Assembly (NCBI GenBank): GCA_014843695.1
Contig: CM026393.1
Span: forward strand, 9,263,536-9,327,535
Length of the DNA stretch: 64,000 nucleotides
Reading direction: 5' to 3'
From: Archivesica marissinica
Taxonomy: Eukaryota > Mollusca > Bivalvia > Venerida > Vesicomyidae
Shown here: positions 1-10,111 of the stretch, piece after piece
Numbering within the stretch: position 1 is the first letter of the stretch
How the letters are laid out: the number at the start of each line of letters is the position of its first letter
The notes under the pieces: generated by a model
What the model was told of the DNA's origin: nothing
Seen by the model: the letters and a program-made list of their open reading frames with translations, nothing else
The model's database searches: none
Program-made: the position numbers and the translations under genes

Positions 1-34
1 GTGACCATTCATGTTGACGAGGATGAAAGCGTGT

Positions 35-170
35 ATGTGGTCCCGTTATGTGGAAGGAAACCGGAGTATACGGACACCGTACCATTTCAAATACTACCAG
101 TTCCGAGGATCGAACCCAGGATACATTGGAGAAACGCGAGCATGCTAACCACTGCGCTAATTGGACAGAG
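35..170 (-). mobile_element. tRNA-derived SINE head, copy A
   Basis: On the minus strand an A-box-like TAGCGCAGTGGTTAGC is followed about 30 nt later by a B-box-like GGGTTCGATCC, the internal pol III promoter layout of a tRNA-derived SINE. It continues into a body with the motif CTCCGGTTTCCTTCCACA. Related copies lie near 13,145, 28,330 and 54,070, each next to a tandem array. In the copy near 54,120 the B-box carries a T-to-A change (GGGTTAGATCC), so that copy is probably dead. Confidence 0.6.
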
Positions 171-298
171 TTAATAAGAAATGTTATCGGATTTGTACAT
201 ACTGACAACCTAGGACCTGGGACTGCATGCACTCTCTATGTTAGTATTGAAGAATGCGAGTTGAGAGTCTATTCCTAAATGCAAGACTCAATCTGTTG

Positions 299-779
299 CC
301 AGATATCAGAACCTACCGGTTACAAGATACCAGACCCTACCGGTTATCAGATACCAGACCCTACCGGTTACAAGATACCAGACCCTACCGGTTACCAGAT
401 ACCAGACCCTACCGGTTACAAGATACCAGACCCTACCGGTTACCAAATACCAGACCCTACCGGTTACCAGATACCAGACCCTACCGGTTACCAGATACTA
501 GGCCATACCGGTTACCAGATACCAGACCCTAACGGTTACAAGATACTAGACCATACCGGTTACCAGATACCAGACCATACCGGTTACCAGATACCAGGCC
601 ATACCGGTTACCAGATACCAGGCCATACCGGTTACCAGATATCAGGCCATACCGGTTACCAGATACTAGGCCATACCGGTTACCAGATACAAGACTCTAC
701 CGGTTACAATATACCAGATTCTACCAGCTACAAGATACGATACCCTACCGGCTACCAGATAACACACCCTACCGGCTAG
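299..779. repeat. 24-bp tandem array (about 20 copies)
   Basis: The unit is close to CTACCGGTTACCAGATACCA plus GACC, 24 bp. Because 24 is a multiple of 3 the array is open in several frames, which yields artefactual repeat proteins. The same array has about 7 copies in unit B (13,384-13,558) and about 20 in unit C (54,314-54,796). Confidence 0.9.
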
Positions 780-879
780 CTAAGTTTTCCGATTAGCGCA
801 GTGCATTTTAGAACGCCGCTCGGAGTTGATACTTTACCGGACAAAAAGCGAAGGCATGCCATAAGTTTGTTATAAACCA

Positions 880-1195
880 TAACTACCCCGACAATGATAG
901 CTATTTATTAAACATGCCTGTTTGCTGCAGTTGTGTGGGAGGTGGTGCGGCGGGGGGAGGCTGGAATCGCACCAACAGCTTATGTGATATGGCGATTCTC
1001 CATATGTTACTAATGGATGCAATCCCCGGATATCTCTCCCTCGGTAGAACCATCGACCCTCAACATGCCAGCTGAAGACAATTTTCACGTGTAAGCATTC
1101 GACACCCTCGGTTGGATGCGAACCTGCAGCACTGATGGGCAAGTAACTTGAAGTCAATGACAGTAATCGCTCGGCCACGACAAAAGCATTTCGCT
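880..1195 (-). mobile_element. Nin-DC-like tRNA-derived SINE, copy A
   Basis: Minus strand. The tRNA-Leu/Ser-like head starts at about 1,180 (GTGGCCGAGCGATT), with a long variable arm and a decayed B-box (GGTTCGCATCC). The body contains CAGCTGGCATGTTGAGG and GGTTCTACCGAGGGAG, which resemble the central domain that I know from bivalve Nin-DC SINEs (family name from memory). Copies at 16,460-16,775 and 54,890-55,215 hold the same place in units B and C. Confidence 0.6.
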
Positions 1196-1280
1196 ACTGC
1201 CAAACTCAAACATCCGAAGAAATTTGTATTTTATACAGGATATTATAGTCATTCATGATTCATTCAAGGTCAGTTGTTGT

Positions 1281-1770
1281 TGGGTTTATTTAACGAGTCA
1301 TCGTTGTTTGTTTTGAGGGAGAGATATATTGGGTTTATTTAACGAGTCATCGTTGTTTGTTTTGAGGGAGAGATATATTGGGTTTATTTAACGAGTCACC
1401 GTTGTTTGTTTTGAGGGAGAGATATATTGGGTTTATTTAACCAGTCATCGTTGTTTGTTTTGAGGGAAATATATATTGGGTTTATTTAACGAGTCATCGT
1501 TGTTTGTTTTGAGGGAGAGATATATTGGGTTTATTTACCGAGTCATCGTTGTTTGTTTTGAGGGAGATATATATTGGGTTTATTTAACGAGTCATCGTTG
1601 TTTGTTTTGAGGGAGAGATATATTGGGTTTATTTAACGAGTCATCGTTGTTTGTTTTGAGGGAGAGATATATTGGGTTTATTTAACGAGTCATCGTTGTT
1701 TGTTTTGAGGGAGAGATATATTGGGTTTATTTAACGAGTCATCGTTGTTTGTTCGTTGAGGGAGTGATAG
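1281..1770. repeat. 49-bp tandem array (about 10 copies)
   Basis: The unit begins GGGTTTATTTAACGAGTCAT and ends GAGGGAGAGATATATT, 49 bp. It has about 10 copies here, about 22 in unit B and a single partial copy in unit C. This is one of the main differences between the otherwise near-identical copies A and C. Confidence 0.9.
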
Positions 1771-1824
1771 GTAATGTGAAGACAAGAGTCCTGCCTAAGC
1801 ACGTCGCCATATAAGTGCAGTGTT

Positions 1825-1905
1825 GTTAATGTTGGGAGCAAACTCACAACCTATATGTTGCAAGGCGAACACCGTATCCATGGTAACACAGGAGGGTCCA
1901 TAAAT
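1825..1905 (-). mobile_element. tRNA-Ala-like SINE head, copy A
   Basis: The minus strand carries a run with CCTTGCAA (TGC anticodon loop) and a decayed B-box GGTTGTGAGTTTGCTCCC. The copy in unit B (17,945-18,020) keeps a better B-box, GAGTTCGATCCC. It reads as the head of a tRNA-Ala-derived SINE, not a working tRNA, since no acceptor stem can be closed. Confidence 0.4.
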
Positions 1906-2024
1906 CAATCAGTACATGTACGGTTTGGTCGAGATAGAAGTGAGACATAATTGACTATTCTTATAGTTGTCTCAGACCTCATTCACGTGCGATATTTGAT
2001 GTTAGTAATTATATATAAACTGTT

Positions 2025-2132
2025 GTCATATGTTTGTAAAAAATAGTTTATTAAAAACAAAAACATATTAAGTTACGATACACGAAACATATTGCAAATA
2101 AAGCCATACAAAGTACGCGGGATTGGTTTGAT
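2025..2132 (-). other. Noncoding last exon and poly(A) signal, gene A
   Basis: On the minus strand a strong 3' splice site, TTATTTCTTCTGTTTCAG, ends at 2,133. It is followed by about 80 nt and then AATAAA at 2,047-2,052. The donor TG|GTAAGG lies at 2,981/2,980, 10 nt after the stop codon of the glycine-rich gene, so this is best read as its 3'-UTR exon. The cleavage site (about 2,025) is a guess. Units B and C keep the same acceptor. Confidence 0.6.
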
Positions 2133-2434
2133 CTGAAACAGAAGAAATAATGAAATTAATATTAAATGTTAATAATTATACAAATAATGAATACATTAAA
2201 TACAGGACTGTATATTGAACTAGAGCTACAAAAATGCATTTATAATAAATAGATATAATATTTACAATAGAGTCATAAAATATATAATTATATATATATT
2301 TACATGTACATAATTATAAACAATAAAGTAAGTAAAGTGTCAGTATATCAGATACCAGTACTTCCCGAATCCTGTCATTGAAGGTCAGGCACCTGGCTGC
2401 TAATTATATTTAACTGGCTGGCGGCTAACAAACT

Positions 2435-2512
2435 GACCATAACAGAATAATCCCAGGACTCGACCCCCTCCTCGATACGGACGCCTTAACCACTAGGCCA
2501 TGGAGAAGGCTT
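2435..2512 (-). mobile_element. tRNA-like SINE head within intron 4, copy A
   Basis: Minus strand: A-box-like TGGCCTAGTGGTTAAGGC followed by GGGTCGAGTCCTGG. It lies in the last intron of gene A, and related sequences are at 18,725-18,800 and 56,070-56,135. No full cloverleaf is visible, so it is a SINE head or tRNA pseudogene. Confidence 0.45.
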
Positions 2513-2571
2513 GGATTCAGGTACATATATATATTTATCGATTGTTGTAAGTAATCTGAGCAGTTTCATAT

Positions 2572-2956
2572 TCATACAACTGAAGTGTCGTAGACATGTA
2601 TATATGAATTCATACAACTGAAGTGTCGTAGACATGTATATATGAACGCATACAACTGAAGTGTCGTAGACATGTATATATGAATTCATACAACTGAAGT
2701 GTCGTAGACATGTATATATGAACGCATACAACTGAAGTGTCGTAGACATGTATATATGAACGCATACAACTGAAGTGTCGTAGACATGTATATATGAACT
2801 CATACAACTGAAGTGTCGTAGACATGTATATATGAACGCATACAACTGAAGTGTCGTAGACATGTATATATATGAACGCATACAACTGAAGTGTCGTAGA
2901 CATGTATATATGAAATCATGCAACTGAAGTGTCGTAGACATGTATATATGAAATCA
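2572..2956. repeat. 38-bp tandem array in intron 4, copy A (about 10 copies)
   Basis: The unit is CATACAACTGAAGTGTCGTA followed by GACATGTATATATGAAYT-type sequence, 38 bp with TA-length variants. It ends about 25 bp from the splice donor of exon 4. Unit C has about 13 copies and unit B about 65. Confidence 0.9.
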
Positions 2957-2990
2957 TTAAACAACAAACTACTTCCTTACCATATTGGGC

Positions 2991-5677
2991 TCAATATCCG
3001 CCGAAAGATTTCCCACCATATCCACCGGCTAATTTACCACCTGTACCGTATCCGATAATACCGCCATAACCACCAATGCCGACGTGACCACCCCACTGAC
3101 CACCGATACCACCACCATAGCGTCCATGTCCGTGACCACCACCATAGCGTCCATGTCTTCTACTGTATCCAAATCTATGCACACATAAATATTGACACTT
3201 ATATGCATATAATTACTTTGCGCAGCAACAATTTGGTTGTTCGCGGTTTACGCTTTGATCAGCATCATTTTGGGTTATATCGCCGGAGGGAATATTACCT
3301 AACAATATCTTTCCTGGATTAACCAGTACTTGGTACTCCAACCTCGGTAAGAAACTGTCATATTTTTTATATAAAGCGACATGGCCTGAGTGGGGCTCGG
3401 ACATGTGACCATCAGTGATGATAGGTTACAGTGGTATACAAGTCAGCGAATATAACAACTTGACCACTATTGCAGACTCACAGCAGCACTATCGTTTCGT
3501 TGACATTAACGGCTTGTCTTACAGTTTACGCTGTTCCAATGATGTACTAATTACAAGATTCGTCATACGGTAAGCTTCCTATCTGGCCTAATTACATTTT
3601 AATTGCGATAGTGAGATAGTATTTGTTTTGTGTAATTAAATATAATAATTAAAATGTCAATATAAGCCAGGAATCGCGTGTAATAGTTTCCATCGGGATG
3701 TGAATTACATGTACATTGGTTCCACACACATTCAGTAGTTCATAGCCTGACATCGGGATGTGAATTACATGTACATTGGTTCCACACACATTCAGTAGTT
3801 CATAGCCTGACATCGGGATGTGAATTACATGTACATTGGTTCCACACACATTCAGTAGTTCATAGCCTGACATCGGGATGTGAATTACATGTACATTGGT
3901 TCCACACACATTCAGTAGTTCATAGCCTGACATCGGGATGTGAATTACATGTACATTGGTTCCACACACATTCAGTAGTTCATAGCCTGACATCGGGATG
4001 TGAATTACATGTACATTGGTTCCACACACATTCAGTAGTTCATAGCCTGACATCGGGATGTGAATTACATGTACATTGGTTCCACACACATTCAGTAGTT
4101 CATAGCCTGACATCGGGATGTGAATTACATGTACATTGGTTCCACACACATTCAGTAGTTCATAGCCTGACATCGGGATGTGAATTACATGTACATTGGT
4201 TCCACACACATTCAGTAGTTCATAGCCTGACATCGGGATGTGAATTACATGTACATTGGTTCCACACACATTCAGTAGTTCATAGCCTGACATCGGGATG
4301 TGAATTACATGTACATTGGTTCCACACACATTCAGTAGTTCATAGCCTGACATCGGGATGTGAATTACATGTACATTGGTTCCACACACATTCAGTAGTT
4401 CATAGCCTGACAGAAACTATTATCTCGCGCTTCCTTTCTTAAATAACTGTACCTGTTTGATTCTAACATAGCGCCATAGACATCATAACTGTACCTGTTT
4501 GATTCTAACATAGCGCCATAGACATCATAACTGTACCTGTTTGATTCTAACATAGCGCCATAGACATCATAACTGTACCTGTTTGATTCTAACATAGCGC
4601 CATAGACATCATAACTGTACCTGTTTGATTCTAACATAGCGCCATAGACATCAAATACAAATGAATGTGTTATTCATTTATTAACAGGATGGTACATGGT
4701 ATTGTACACTTACCTCCTGAAGCCACGATAACCTCCATAGCCACCATAGCCACGTCCAAAGCCACGGCCATAACCTCCATAGCCACGTCCAAAGCCTCCA
4801 TAGCCACGACCATATCCTCCATAGCCACCAATACCGATGGCGAATCTGCCATAATAGTCATCATCATAAAGATCGCCATCCCCGTAGTATCCACCCATCA
4901 TACCCATGCCACCATAACCGCCATACCCGCCATACCCTCCGCCATATCCACCATACCCGCCATACCCTCCACCATATCCACCATATCCTCCGCCATGGCC
5001 CTCAACAAACCCACCTATATAACCACTGCTTAGTCCACCTCCGTAACCATACATGCCGCCGTAGCCTCCATAACTACCTCCCATCATAGCCCCTTTACCA
5101 TAGCCTGCAACATATAAATGCACAATAATTGAAATGCATGTTATTAAACAGATAGAGGGAACACCCGATTCAAACCATAGTAGTAATGAGGTCATATACT
5201 TATACGTGGTTGTATAATAAATTCATAGAAATCTGCTACAGTAAGCATGACATAATAAGTTATATCTATCTTTATTATCGGTGGTTTCGAGCTAATTCCC
5301 GCCGGAACACAACCCAGCAATGATCAACTGTGTCCTTATTTCACAAATGCACATAGGAACATACCTCCGAAACCTCTGCGAATTCCACGGCTGTAACCGC
5401 CAATTCCACCGAAACCTAACCCACTGCTGATACCACCATATCCGCCACCAATTCCACCGCCGTATTTCTTGACAAAACCGCCTCCATATCCGCCGTATCC
5501 TCCGCCGTATCCTCCGCCGTAACCTCCGCCGTATCCGCCGCCGTATCCATTACCAACACCGCCGTATCCTCCGATTCCGCCATAGCCTTTCTTCATGGGT
5601 ATCTTCTTATGTTTGCCGTAGTAGGCGGAATTGACGGCGAACAAGCCAAACAACACAACGACGATGGCGCGGATCAT
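2991..5677 (-). CDS. Secreted glycine-rich shematrin-like protein, gene A
   Basis: Spliced model on the minus strand: coding exons 5,677-5,365, 5,104-4,714 and 3,174-2,991 join in phases 1 and 2 to 888 nt, giving 295 residues. Donors are AG|GTATGT and AG|GTAAGT; acceptors are TTGCAG and GCATAG. Residues 1-18 (MIRAIVVVLFGLFAVNSA) form a signal peptide with a cleavable NSA end, followed by a basic stretch (KHKK, MKK) and GGYGG/GGYG repeats with a second basic FVKKYGGG. Exon 3 adds Gly/Tyr repeats, a Met-Gly patch and one acidic cluster (GDLYDDDYYG). The C-terminus is GGKSFGGY. Gly/Tyr-rich secreted proteins with this leader resemble pearl-oyster shematrins, framework proteins of the shell matrix; that assignment is by resemblance only. 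A byssal or other structural role is possible. The first exon and promoter expected upstream are lost in the gap at 7,384. Confidence 0.7.
3200..3490 (-). mobile_element. tRNA-derived SINE within intron 3, copy A
   Basis: Minus strand. A tRNA-like head near 3,480-3,390 leads into a body ending GGCGATATAACCCAAAATGA-type sequence followed by GCTGATCAAAGCGTAAACC, the style of 3' end seen in bivalve SINEs. The better preserved copy at 21,745-21,990 shows GATCGAGTGGTTAA and GGTCCGAGCCC boxes. Its translation looks protein-like and is conserved in all three units, but the conservation follows from duplication. Confidence 0.5.
3691..4410. repeat. 60-bp tandem array in intron 3, copy A (12 exact copies)
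   Basis: Twelve copies of a 60-bp unit starting CATCGGGATGTGAATTACAT, with no visible differences between copies. Unit C has the same 12 copies at 57,396-58,115. Unit B lacks the array and has an unrelated 36-bp array in the same intron. The uniformity implies very recent expansion or strong homogenisation. Confidence 0.95.
4443..4652. repeat. 42-bp tandem array in intron 3, copy A (5 copies)
   Basis: Five copies of a 42-bp unit beginning ATAACTGTACCTGTTTGATT. Unit C has exactly four (58,148-58,315), which accounts for the 42-bp change in offset between the two units. Confidence 0.95.
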
Positions 5678-5685
5678 GGTGCTAC

Positions 5686-6039
5686 CTGAAGGTATAGGTA
5701 TCCGTGTATATAACTAATACACCTGAAGAAGATCATTCTATAAACTATTTCATTACAATCCTTGTCGTGAGCAGAATACAAGTCATTGAGAGATATAAAG
5801 TATTTAAACTAAGACTTGCTGATGGTTAGAAATCAAAATAATATGGTTATGTTTGCTAGTATTTTAGATTGTGGACAGGCGTGTATTCCAGGAATGAAGA
5901 AACATGTGAAAAAACTGTCTGAACTCGTGAACTACCGTATATATACGATGTATACAATGTATATACGCATGTAAATATTTTGTTTTGGACTGAACTGATG
6001 TATTGTTTGTGGTTGTTTTAATCTTTATAATAGTCTCAA
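5686..6039. other. Proximal part of intron 1, conserved block, copy A
   Basis: No gene is visible. About 160 bp (5,784-5,946) is identical to the matching stretch in unit B (from about 24,105) and in unit C (from about 59,447), although B differs from A in the coding exon next to it. A short plus-strand reading frame crosses it, but it has no start context or supporting gene structure. It could be an intronic regulatory element of the glycine-rich genes. Confidence 0.4.
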
Positions 6040-6140
6040 AGTACGATAGTACGATGACGATGGTAGGATAGTACGATGACGATGGTAGGATAGTACGATG
6101 ACGATGGTAGGATACTACGATGACGATAGTAGGATGATAC
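6040..6140. repeat. 22-bp tandem repeat (about 4 copies), copy A
   Basis: The unit resembles GACGATGGTAGGATAGTACG, 22 bp. It has about 4 copies here and in unit C (59,703-59,803), and only about 2 degraded copies in unit B near 24,510-24,550. Confidence 0.75.
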
Positions 6141-6316
6141 GATTATAAATTTATAATAGTTGTGTTCCATACGATATACTTGTAGTGTAGCTTTAGATAT
6201 TGTTCAAATAAACATTTGGTTGATTTAGTGTTGCTCTTGTGCAATTATAATTATATAAAACGCATGAAGCATGATCTATATTAATGTCTTTCAAACGGAA
6301 ACAGTTATATATTAAT

Positions 6317-6845
6317 GTATTACAGTTGTACTGTAGTTGTATTACAGTTGTACTGTAGTTGTATTACAGTTGTACTGTAGTTGTATTACAGTTGTACTGT
6401 AGTTGTATTACAGTTGTATTGTAGTTGTATTACAGTTGTACTGTAGTTGTATTACAGTTGTACTGTAGTTGTATTACAGTTGTACTGTAGTTGTATTACA
6501 GTTGTACTGTAGTTGTATTACAGTTGTACTGTAGTTGTATTACAGTTGTACTGTAGTTGTATTACAGTTGTACTGTAGTTGTATTACAGTTGTACTGTAG
6601 TTGTATTACAGTTGTATTGTAGTTGTATTACAGTTGTACTGTAGTTGTATTACAGTTGTACTGTAGTTGTATTACAGTTGTACTGTAGTTGTATTACAGT
6701 TGTACTGTAGTTGTATTACAGTTGTACTGTAGTTGTATTACAGTTGTACTGTAGTTGTATTACAGTTGTACTGTATTTGTATTACAGTTGTACTGTAGTT
6801 GTATCTGTAGTTGTATTAAAGTTGTCTGTAGTTGTATTACGTTGT
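6317..6845. repeat. 22-bp tandem array TATTACAGTTGTACTGTAGT (about 24 copies), copy A
   Basis: Nearly perfect repeats of a 22-bp unit containing ACAGTTGTACTGT, an imperfect palindrome. The array lies in the expected intron 1 of gene A. Unit C has the same array at 59,980-60,520; unit B has none. Confidence 0.9.
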
Positions 6846-6859
6846 ATTGTGTTGGAAAA

Positions 6860-7025
6860 GAAAGCGCACACATACATTATATACTAGAGGACATAGAAAA
6901 CGCACACATACATTATATACTAGAGGACATTGAAAACGCACACCTACATTATATACTAGAGTACATAGAAAACGCACACCTACATTATATACTAGAGGAC
7001 ATAGAAAACGCACACGTACATTATA
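6860..7025. repeat. 36-bp tandem repeat (about 5 copies), copy A
   Basis: The unit contains TATACTAGAGGACATAGAAA and ACGCACACCTACAT. It is the reverse complement of the core of the 39-bp unit that forms the large array at 25,075-26,788 in unit B. The matching array in unit C is at 60,527-60,690. Confidence 0.8.
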
Positions 7026-7204
7026 TTATTATTATAACATGAACACGAAATACGAAGGATTCAATCAACGACTATTACAAAACACAAACTGAACAACTAA
7101 AAATATTCCAAAATGTTTAGAACTATGTATTTATATAGTTATTGTTTTTCATGTAAAATCACACTTATCCGAATTGTACGTTTTCTATGTCCTCTAGTAT
7201 AGTT

Positions 7205-7383
7205 CATGGATGCCGACTAGCATGACCCAGTTGAATGCCGACTAGCATGACCCAGGTGGATACCGACTAGCATGACCCAGGTGGATACCGACTAGCATGA
7301 CCCAGGTGGATACCGACTAGCATTACCCAGGTGGATGCCGACTAGCATGACCCAGGTGGATGCCGACTAGCACGACCCATGTG
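7205..7383. repeat. 25-bp tandem array, cut by gap, copy A
   Basis: The unit is ATGCCGACTAGCATGACCCA plus GGTGG, 25 bp. The array runs straight into the N gap. The matching array in unit C runs on to 61,348 and in unit B to 27,072, after which the promoter-bearing flank begins. Confidence 0.9.
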
Positions 7384-8383
7384 NNNNNNNNNNNNNNNNN
7401 NNNNNNNNNNNNNNNNNNNNNNNNNNNNNNNNNNNNNNNNNNNNNNNNNNNNNNNNNNNNNNNNNNNNNNNNNNNNNNNNNNNNNNNNNNNNNNNNNNNN
7501 NNNNNNNNNNNNNNNNNNNNNNNNNNNNNNNNNNNNNNNNNNNNNNNNNNNNNNNNNNNNNNNNNNNNNNNNNNNNNNNNNNNNNNNNNNNNNNNNNNNN
7601 NNNNNNNNNNNNNNNNNNNNNNNNNNNNNNNNNNNNNNNNNNNNNNNNNNNNNNNNNNNNNNNNNNNNNNNNNNNNNNNNNNNNNNNNNNNNNNNNNNNN
7701 NNNNNNNNNNNNNNNNNNNNNNNNNNNNNNNNNNNNNNNNNNNNNNNNNNNNNNNNNNNNNNNNNNNNNNNNNNNNNNNNNNNNNNNNNNNNNNNNNNNN
7801 NNNNNNNNNNNNNNNNNNNNNNNNNNNNNNNNNNNNNNNNNNNNNNNNNNNNNNNNNNNNNNNNNNNNNNNNNNNNNNNNNNNNNNNNNNNNNNNNNNNN
7901 NNNNNNNNNNNNNNNNNNNNNNNNNNNNNNNNNNNNNNNNNNNNNNNNNNNNNNNNNNNNNNNNNNNNNNNNNNNNNNNNNNNNNNNNNNNNNNNNNNNN
8001 NNNNNNNNNNNNNNNNNNNNNNNNNNNNNNNNNNNNNNNNNNNNNNNNNNNNNNNNNNNNNNNNNNNNNNNNNNNNNNNNNNNNNNNNNNNNNNNNNNNN
8101 NNNNNNNNNNNNNNNNNNNNNNNNNNNNNNNNNNNNNNNNNNNNNNNNNNNNNNNNNNNNNNNNNNNNNNNNNNNNNNNNNNNNNNNNNNNNNNNNNNNN
8201 NNNNNNNNNNNNNNNNNNNNNNNNNNNNNNNNNNNNNNNNNNNNNNNNNNNNNNNNNNNNNNNNNNNNNNNNNNNNNNNNNNNNNNNNNNNNNNNNNNNN
8301 NNNNNNNNNNNNNNNNNNNNNNNNNNNNNNNNNNNNNNNNNNNNNNNNNNNNNNNNNNNNNNNNNNNNNNNNNNNNNNNNNNN
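7384..8383. other. Assembly gap of exactly 1,000 Ns
   Basis: The run of Ns is exactly 1,000 bases, which suggests a placeholder of unknown true length. The left side ends inside the 25-bp array of unit A; the right side begins inside an LTR-retrotransposon gag. Order, orientation and distance across it cannot be taken from the sequence. Confidence 0.97.
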
Positions 8384-9684
8384 TGACCTGTATATTTGAC
8401 AAGTAATGGATTTACCATCTCGGTATTTTCATATGAGTTCACTGGCTCATTGGTTATAAAGGCTGAACTATGAGTAGTGTTTGACACTTGGTGTCCGTTT
8501 GCTAGGTTTCTAGTACCCCTGTACCTAGGTGAATTGGGATCTGCCCAACACTCTGTTCGTCCGTGGCCATTACGCCTACAATAACTACAATATTTTTCTA
8601 TCCGGGGAGTTCTATGGTTAGCTTGGGAATTATCTATCCTAATATTGGGTCGATACATGGGTGATGGGATATATGGCCTTGGGGCTGGAGGTCGGTGTTC
8701 TGTATCTCTGGGTTTCACATTCGGATTTGAATTAATCCGTGTCCTGGGCGCTAATTTGCGATGGAGGTTATATTCATCAGCCAGGGAAATACATTCCTGG
8801 AGAGTAGATGCTTTCTTATCCAGAATGAACAAATTAAGCTCATCACTTAGCTGGGAATCGAATCTATATCTCAAGAGCAGCTCGATCCAGTTGACCTCGC
8901 TCGGATCATTGTTCTCCGTCCATAGAGTCATTTGCTCCCTTAATTCCTTAATGAATTCGGAATATGTCTGCTGAGGTTTCTTTACCCAAGAGAAGAAATT
9001 CTTTCTATATACAGTGGGTGAGAGTCTATATTCATCCAAGATGGCGGCCTTGAGGGTATCGTAATTATTAGCGTCTTGGACAGGAAGAGTGGCATATATA
9101 TTTCTGGCCTTGTCGGACAACTTGTCTATAATATGGCCCACCCATGTTTGTTTGGCGACCTGGCTAGCTTCGAACAGTCTCTCACATGTTGCGAAGAATA
9201 TATCTGGCCTCATAGTCTGGGTCCAAATAGGAACAGAAATGTTTGTCTTAGAGGGCCTATTATCTGTATGGAGGGGGTTATTTTGCTGAGATTCCTGATC
9301 TCTCTGGATTTCTCTCAGGCGAATCTCCGTCTGCATTTTCTCCCTTTGCATTCTTTCCTCCCTGTCCCTTTCTTTCTCTTCTCTTTCCCCTCTTTGTTTT
9401 ACTTCATCCCTCTCTCTTTCTCTCTCTCTTTCTTCTCTTTCCCTCTCTCTTTATTCTCTTTGTTTTACTTCTTCCCTCTCTCTTTCTCTCTCTCTTTGTT
9501 TTACTTCTTCCCTCTCTCTTTCCCTCTCTCTTTCTTTCTCATAAATCTCACCCTGACGTTCCAGATTTGCCTGATTAAAGAAGGGAAGTCTCATTAATTT
9601 GTCCCATATCTCATCACCGGTTGTCTGCAAGTCGGGGTGAACCGGCCCCTCAGTTTCCTTATTAGCACTCCTAGTTGTAGCCAT
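8384..9684 (-). pseudogene. gag: LTR-retrotransposon Gag (Ty3/Gypsy-like), one in-frame stop, truncated by gap
   Basis: Reading starts at ATG 9,684-9,682 on the minus strand. An Arg/Glu-rich coiled-coil-like tract (ERERER, EEVKQRE) holds a TAA at 9,450-9,448, and the same frame continues from there. A SCAN-like capsid region follows, with KLSDKARNIYATLP and LKAAILDEYRLSPTVYRKNF, then a Pro-rich linker and one zinc knuckle CX2CX4HX4C (CSYCRRNGHGRTEC, about 8,589-8,548). Gag packages the element RNA; protease, reverse transcriptase and integrase would lie further left but the gap removes them. The stop falls in a low-complexity GA repeat, so it could be a true mutation or an assembly error. Superfamily is inferred from Gag type and primer site. 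Confidence 0.75.
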
Positions 9685-10111
9685 TTTATTTTTTTATTTC
9701 CCAAAATTTTTAATCCCCAGAATGTATCTCCAAATGTATTATAGAATTGAGTTCAATAAAAGGAAGTAAATCACTAATATAATTTTAATGATAATATAAA
9801 GCCTCTATGAAAAGAAAACTGGTACTTACCGAAGTCTGTCTCGTCCGTTAATCCAATATATAATTTATCACATATTCAAAGTTTGCACATTTCCAATAAT
9901 TTAATCCATTTCATTAATTTAATAATTCGTTGACGTCTTTCACTTATTTCCAAATTCTAACACTGTCTCGCATGCACTTCTGTTTTCCCACGTTAATTAA
10001 TAGTCCCTTGTATTCTTCATGTATAAATCCTAGTGTCCTTCACAATATTCCATATATAAATCCTAGTGTCCTTCACAATATGTCACGATATGTCACCTCT
10101 TCTTTATTTCC
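9685..10111 (-). other. Untranslated leader of the LTR retrotransposon
   Basis: AT-rich sequence between the primer binding site and the gag start. It includes a short direct duplication of AAATCCTAGTGTCCTTCACA (about 10,025 and 10,056). No other gene is visible. Confidence 0.5.

Noticed and set aside
870..1178. 102-codon minus-strand frame
   Set aside because: Translation of a Nin-DC-like SINE; similar frames occur at 16,569-16,754 and 54,890-55,207.
3213..3404. Conserved 63-codon frame next to exon 4, present in A and C
   Set aside because: The underlying DNA is a tRNA-derived SINE with A- and B-boxes; conservation follows from duplication.
3649..4389. 246-codon repeat protein in the 60-bp array
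   Set aside because: A 60-bp unit is a codon multiple and the copies are identical; it lies between two well-supported splice sites.
5706..5713. TATA-like motif (TTATATAC) immediately upstream of the gene A coding exon
   Set aside because: It would put transcription start almost on the ATG; the conserved acceptor 8 nt before the ATG and the distal TATA/donor pair in B and C explain the gene better.
7323..8406. Long frames through the N run
   Set aside because: Almost entirely unknown bases of the assembly gap.
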